Assembly (NCBI GenBank): GCA_002381565.1
Contig: DFWZ01000060.1
Coordinates: forward strand, 13,956 to 77,955
Source: Gallionella sp. UBA4121
Lineage (GTDB): Bacteria > Pseudomonadota > Gammaproteobacteria > Burkholderiales > Gallionellaceae
Direction: 5' to 3'
DNA: 64,000 bases
Shown: piece after piece, positions 63,082 through 64,000 of the stretch
How the letters are laid out: each line of letters opens with the position of its first letter
Position numbering within the stretch: the stretch's first letter is position 1
Made by a program: the position numbers and the translations under genes
Notes under the pieces: model-generated
What the model saw: only the letters and a program-made list of their open reading frames with translations
Database searches by the model: none
What the model was told of the DNA's origin: nothing

Positions 63082-64000
63082 CTAACCTGAGATGAGGCGA
63101 TTAATATCGTTATAGAAGGCTAAAACCATCAACGTACCCAACAATGCGATGCCGATCTTCTGGCCATTTTCCCAAGCCCGCTCCGAGACCGGGCTGCCTT
63201 TGATCAATTCAGCGACATAATACAGCAAGTGCCCGCCATCCAATAAGGGAACAGGCAGCAAATTCAACACACCGAGACTGATGCTGATCAGGGCGAGGAA
63301 GCCCAGATACGCGACCACCCCCATATGCGCCGACTGTCCGGCATAATCTGCAATGGTCAGAGGGCCGCTCAGATTTTTCATGGAAACCTCGCCCGAGACC
63401 ATTTTACCCATCATTTTCAGACTGATGACGGAAGTATCCCATGTTTTCTTCAATGACTGACTGAATGCGGCCATGGGATCATAGCTCACCGAGATGACCA
63501 TTGCCTGCCATGCCGCCTGGTCGACTTTAGGTCCCGCACCGATCTTGCCTATTGTCTTGCCGGATTCGGCAACGGCTTGCGGTATCACGACCAGGCTCAG
63601 GGTCATCTCGCCGCGTTGAATATCCAGTTGCACGGCGCGCCCCGGATGCGTACGCACCACGTCAACCAGTGCACTCCAGCTTTGCACAGGCAAGCCATCC
63701 GCCCGCAGAATCAAGTCCCCTGCCCGCAATCCGGCCAGCTTTGCCACCCCGCCCTCGCTTAACACGCCGATGACAGGCAATAAAGCCGGCTGATCAAGGT
63801 GCAAACCGAGCTTGTCGAGAAACTCGCCATCCAGATCCGCTGCCACCAGAGTGCTCATATCCAGCGAGTGATGCAGCACTGTGCCGCGCGCGTCCCTGGC
63901 CTCTACCTCCACTTCGCCTCGCCCGAGTGCCAGCGTCATCAGCCGCCAGTTTAATTCCTGCCAGCTGGGGATGGTCTCACCATTGATAGCGATGATCGTC
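63082..64000 (-). CDS. rseP: RseP, intramembrane zinc metalloprotease (3' part; cut by window edge)
   Basis: Reading stays open past the right edge, so the gene starts outside; the visible 305 codons hold the PDZ domains (IIAINGETIPSWQEL; LRAGDLILRADGLPVQS) and the conserved NLLPVPLLDGGHLLYY of site-2 proteases with the metal-binding Asp. The HExxH motif lies outside. RseP cuts the anti-sigma factor RseA in the envelope stress pathway. 6 nt before bamA. Confidence 0.94.
   Translation of the reverse strand, partial: TIIAINGETIPSWQELNWRLMTLALGRGEVEVEARDARGTVLHHSLDMSTLVAADLDGEFLDKLGLHLDQPALLPVIGVLSEGGVAKLAGLRAGDLILRADGLPVQSWSALVDVVRTHPGRAVQLDIQRGEMTLSLVVIPQAVAESGKTIGKIGAGPKVDQAAWQAMVISVSYDPMAAFSQSLKKTWDTSVISLKMMGKMVSGEVSMKNLSGPLTIADYAGQSAHMGVVAYLGFLALISISLGVLNLLPVPLLDGGHLLYYVAELIKGSPVSERAWENGQKIGIALLGTLMVLAFYNDINRLISG

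Overview
The window looks like the chromosome of a sulfur-oxidising, chemolithotrophic betaproteobacterium of the Sulfuricella/Sulfuriferula/Thiobacillus type. The basis is an oxidative (reverse) dsr operon with dsrEFH and dsrL, a sulfite-oxidising SoeABC enzyme, a type I sulfide:quinone oxidoreductase, tusA-dsrE2, and ordinary proteobacterial housekeeping operons (ccmABCDEFGHI, rseP-bamA-skp-lpxD-fabZ-lpxA-lpxB-rnhB). The genus cannot be fixed from sequence alone. I see no rRNA, tRNA, insertion sequence, prophage or CRISPR array.

Layout. 1-6771 (minus): dsrA-B-E-F-H-C-M-K-L, with dsrL cut by the left edge. 6772-7073: divergent control region with nested palindromes. 7074-11400 (plus): an accessory block made of a 74-aa protein, a Cas6-like RAMP protein with no CRISPR array, a DsrC paralogue lacking the penultimate Cys, an unknown 202-aa protein, a TauD-type oxygenase, a chemoreceptor-like protein and another DsrC paralogue, closed by a bidirectional terminator. 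11524-15068 (minus): two FadL-type outer-membrane proteins, dsrE2 and tusA. 15222-22008 (minus): soeABC, a TauE/SafE exporter, a small membrane protein and a tandem universal-stress protein. 22250-24149 (plus): a soluble NarX-like kinase with a Cys-rich GAF region and a NarL-type regulator. 24212-26609 (plus): SQR, a nitroreductase and tusE. 26808-27623: thioredoxin and a small cytochrome c.

27735-43166 is mixed housekeeping: DEDDh exonuclease, selD/mnmH (tRNA selenation), a c-prime-like cytochrome, zapE, a VOC protein, purT, class I aldolase, pepN, two secreted small proteins, an HD-GYP protein, a CLC channel and a spermidine-synthase-like protein. 43444-45724 is a c-di-GMP cluster: a small leader ORF, GGDEF-EAL and HDOD. 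45773-52722 is the complete cytochrome c maturation operon. 52832-56016 holds fabI and a kinase/REC-TPR regulator pair. 56157-64000 is the envelope biogenesis operon, with rseP cut by the right edge.

How it works together (inference from known families): SQR oxidises sulfide at the membrane. TusA, DsrE2 and DsrEFH pass persulfide sulfur to DsrC. DsrAB with DsrL and the DsrMK(JOP) complex oxidises it to sulfite. SoeABC oxidises sulfite to sulfate in the cytoplasm, and TauE/SafE may export sulfite. The Ccm system matures the cytochromes c. A recurring TATAACC-N5-GG element upstream of dsrA, tusA and soeA suggests shared control. The most novel part is the dsr-linked accessory block, with its Cas6-like protein and Cys-variant DsrC paralogues.
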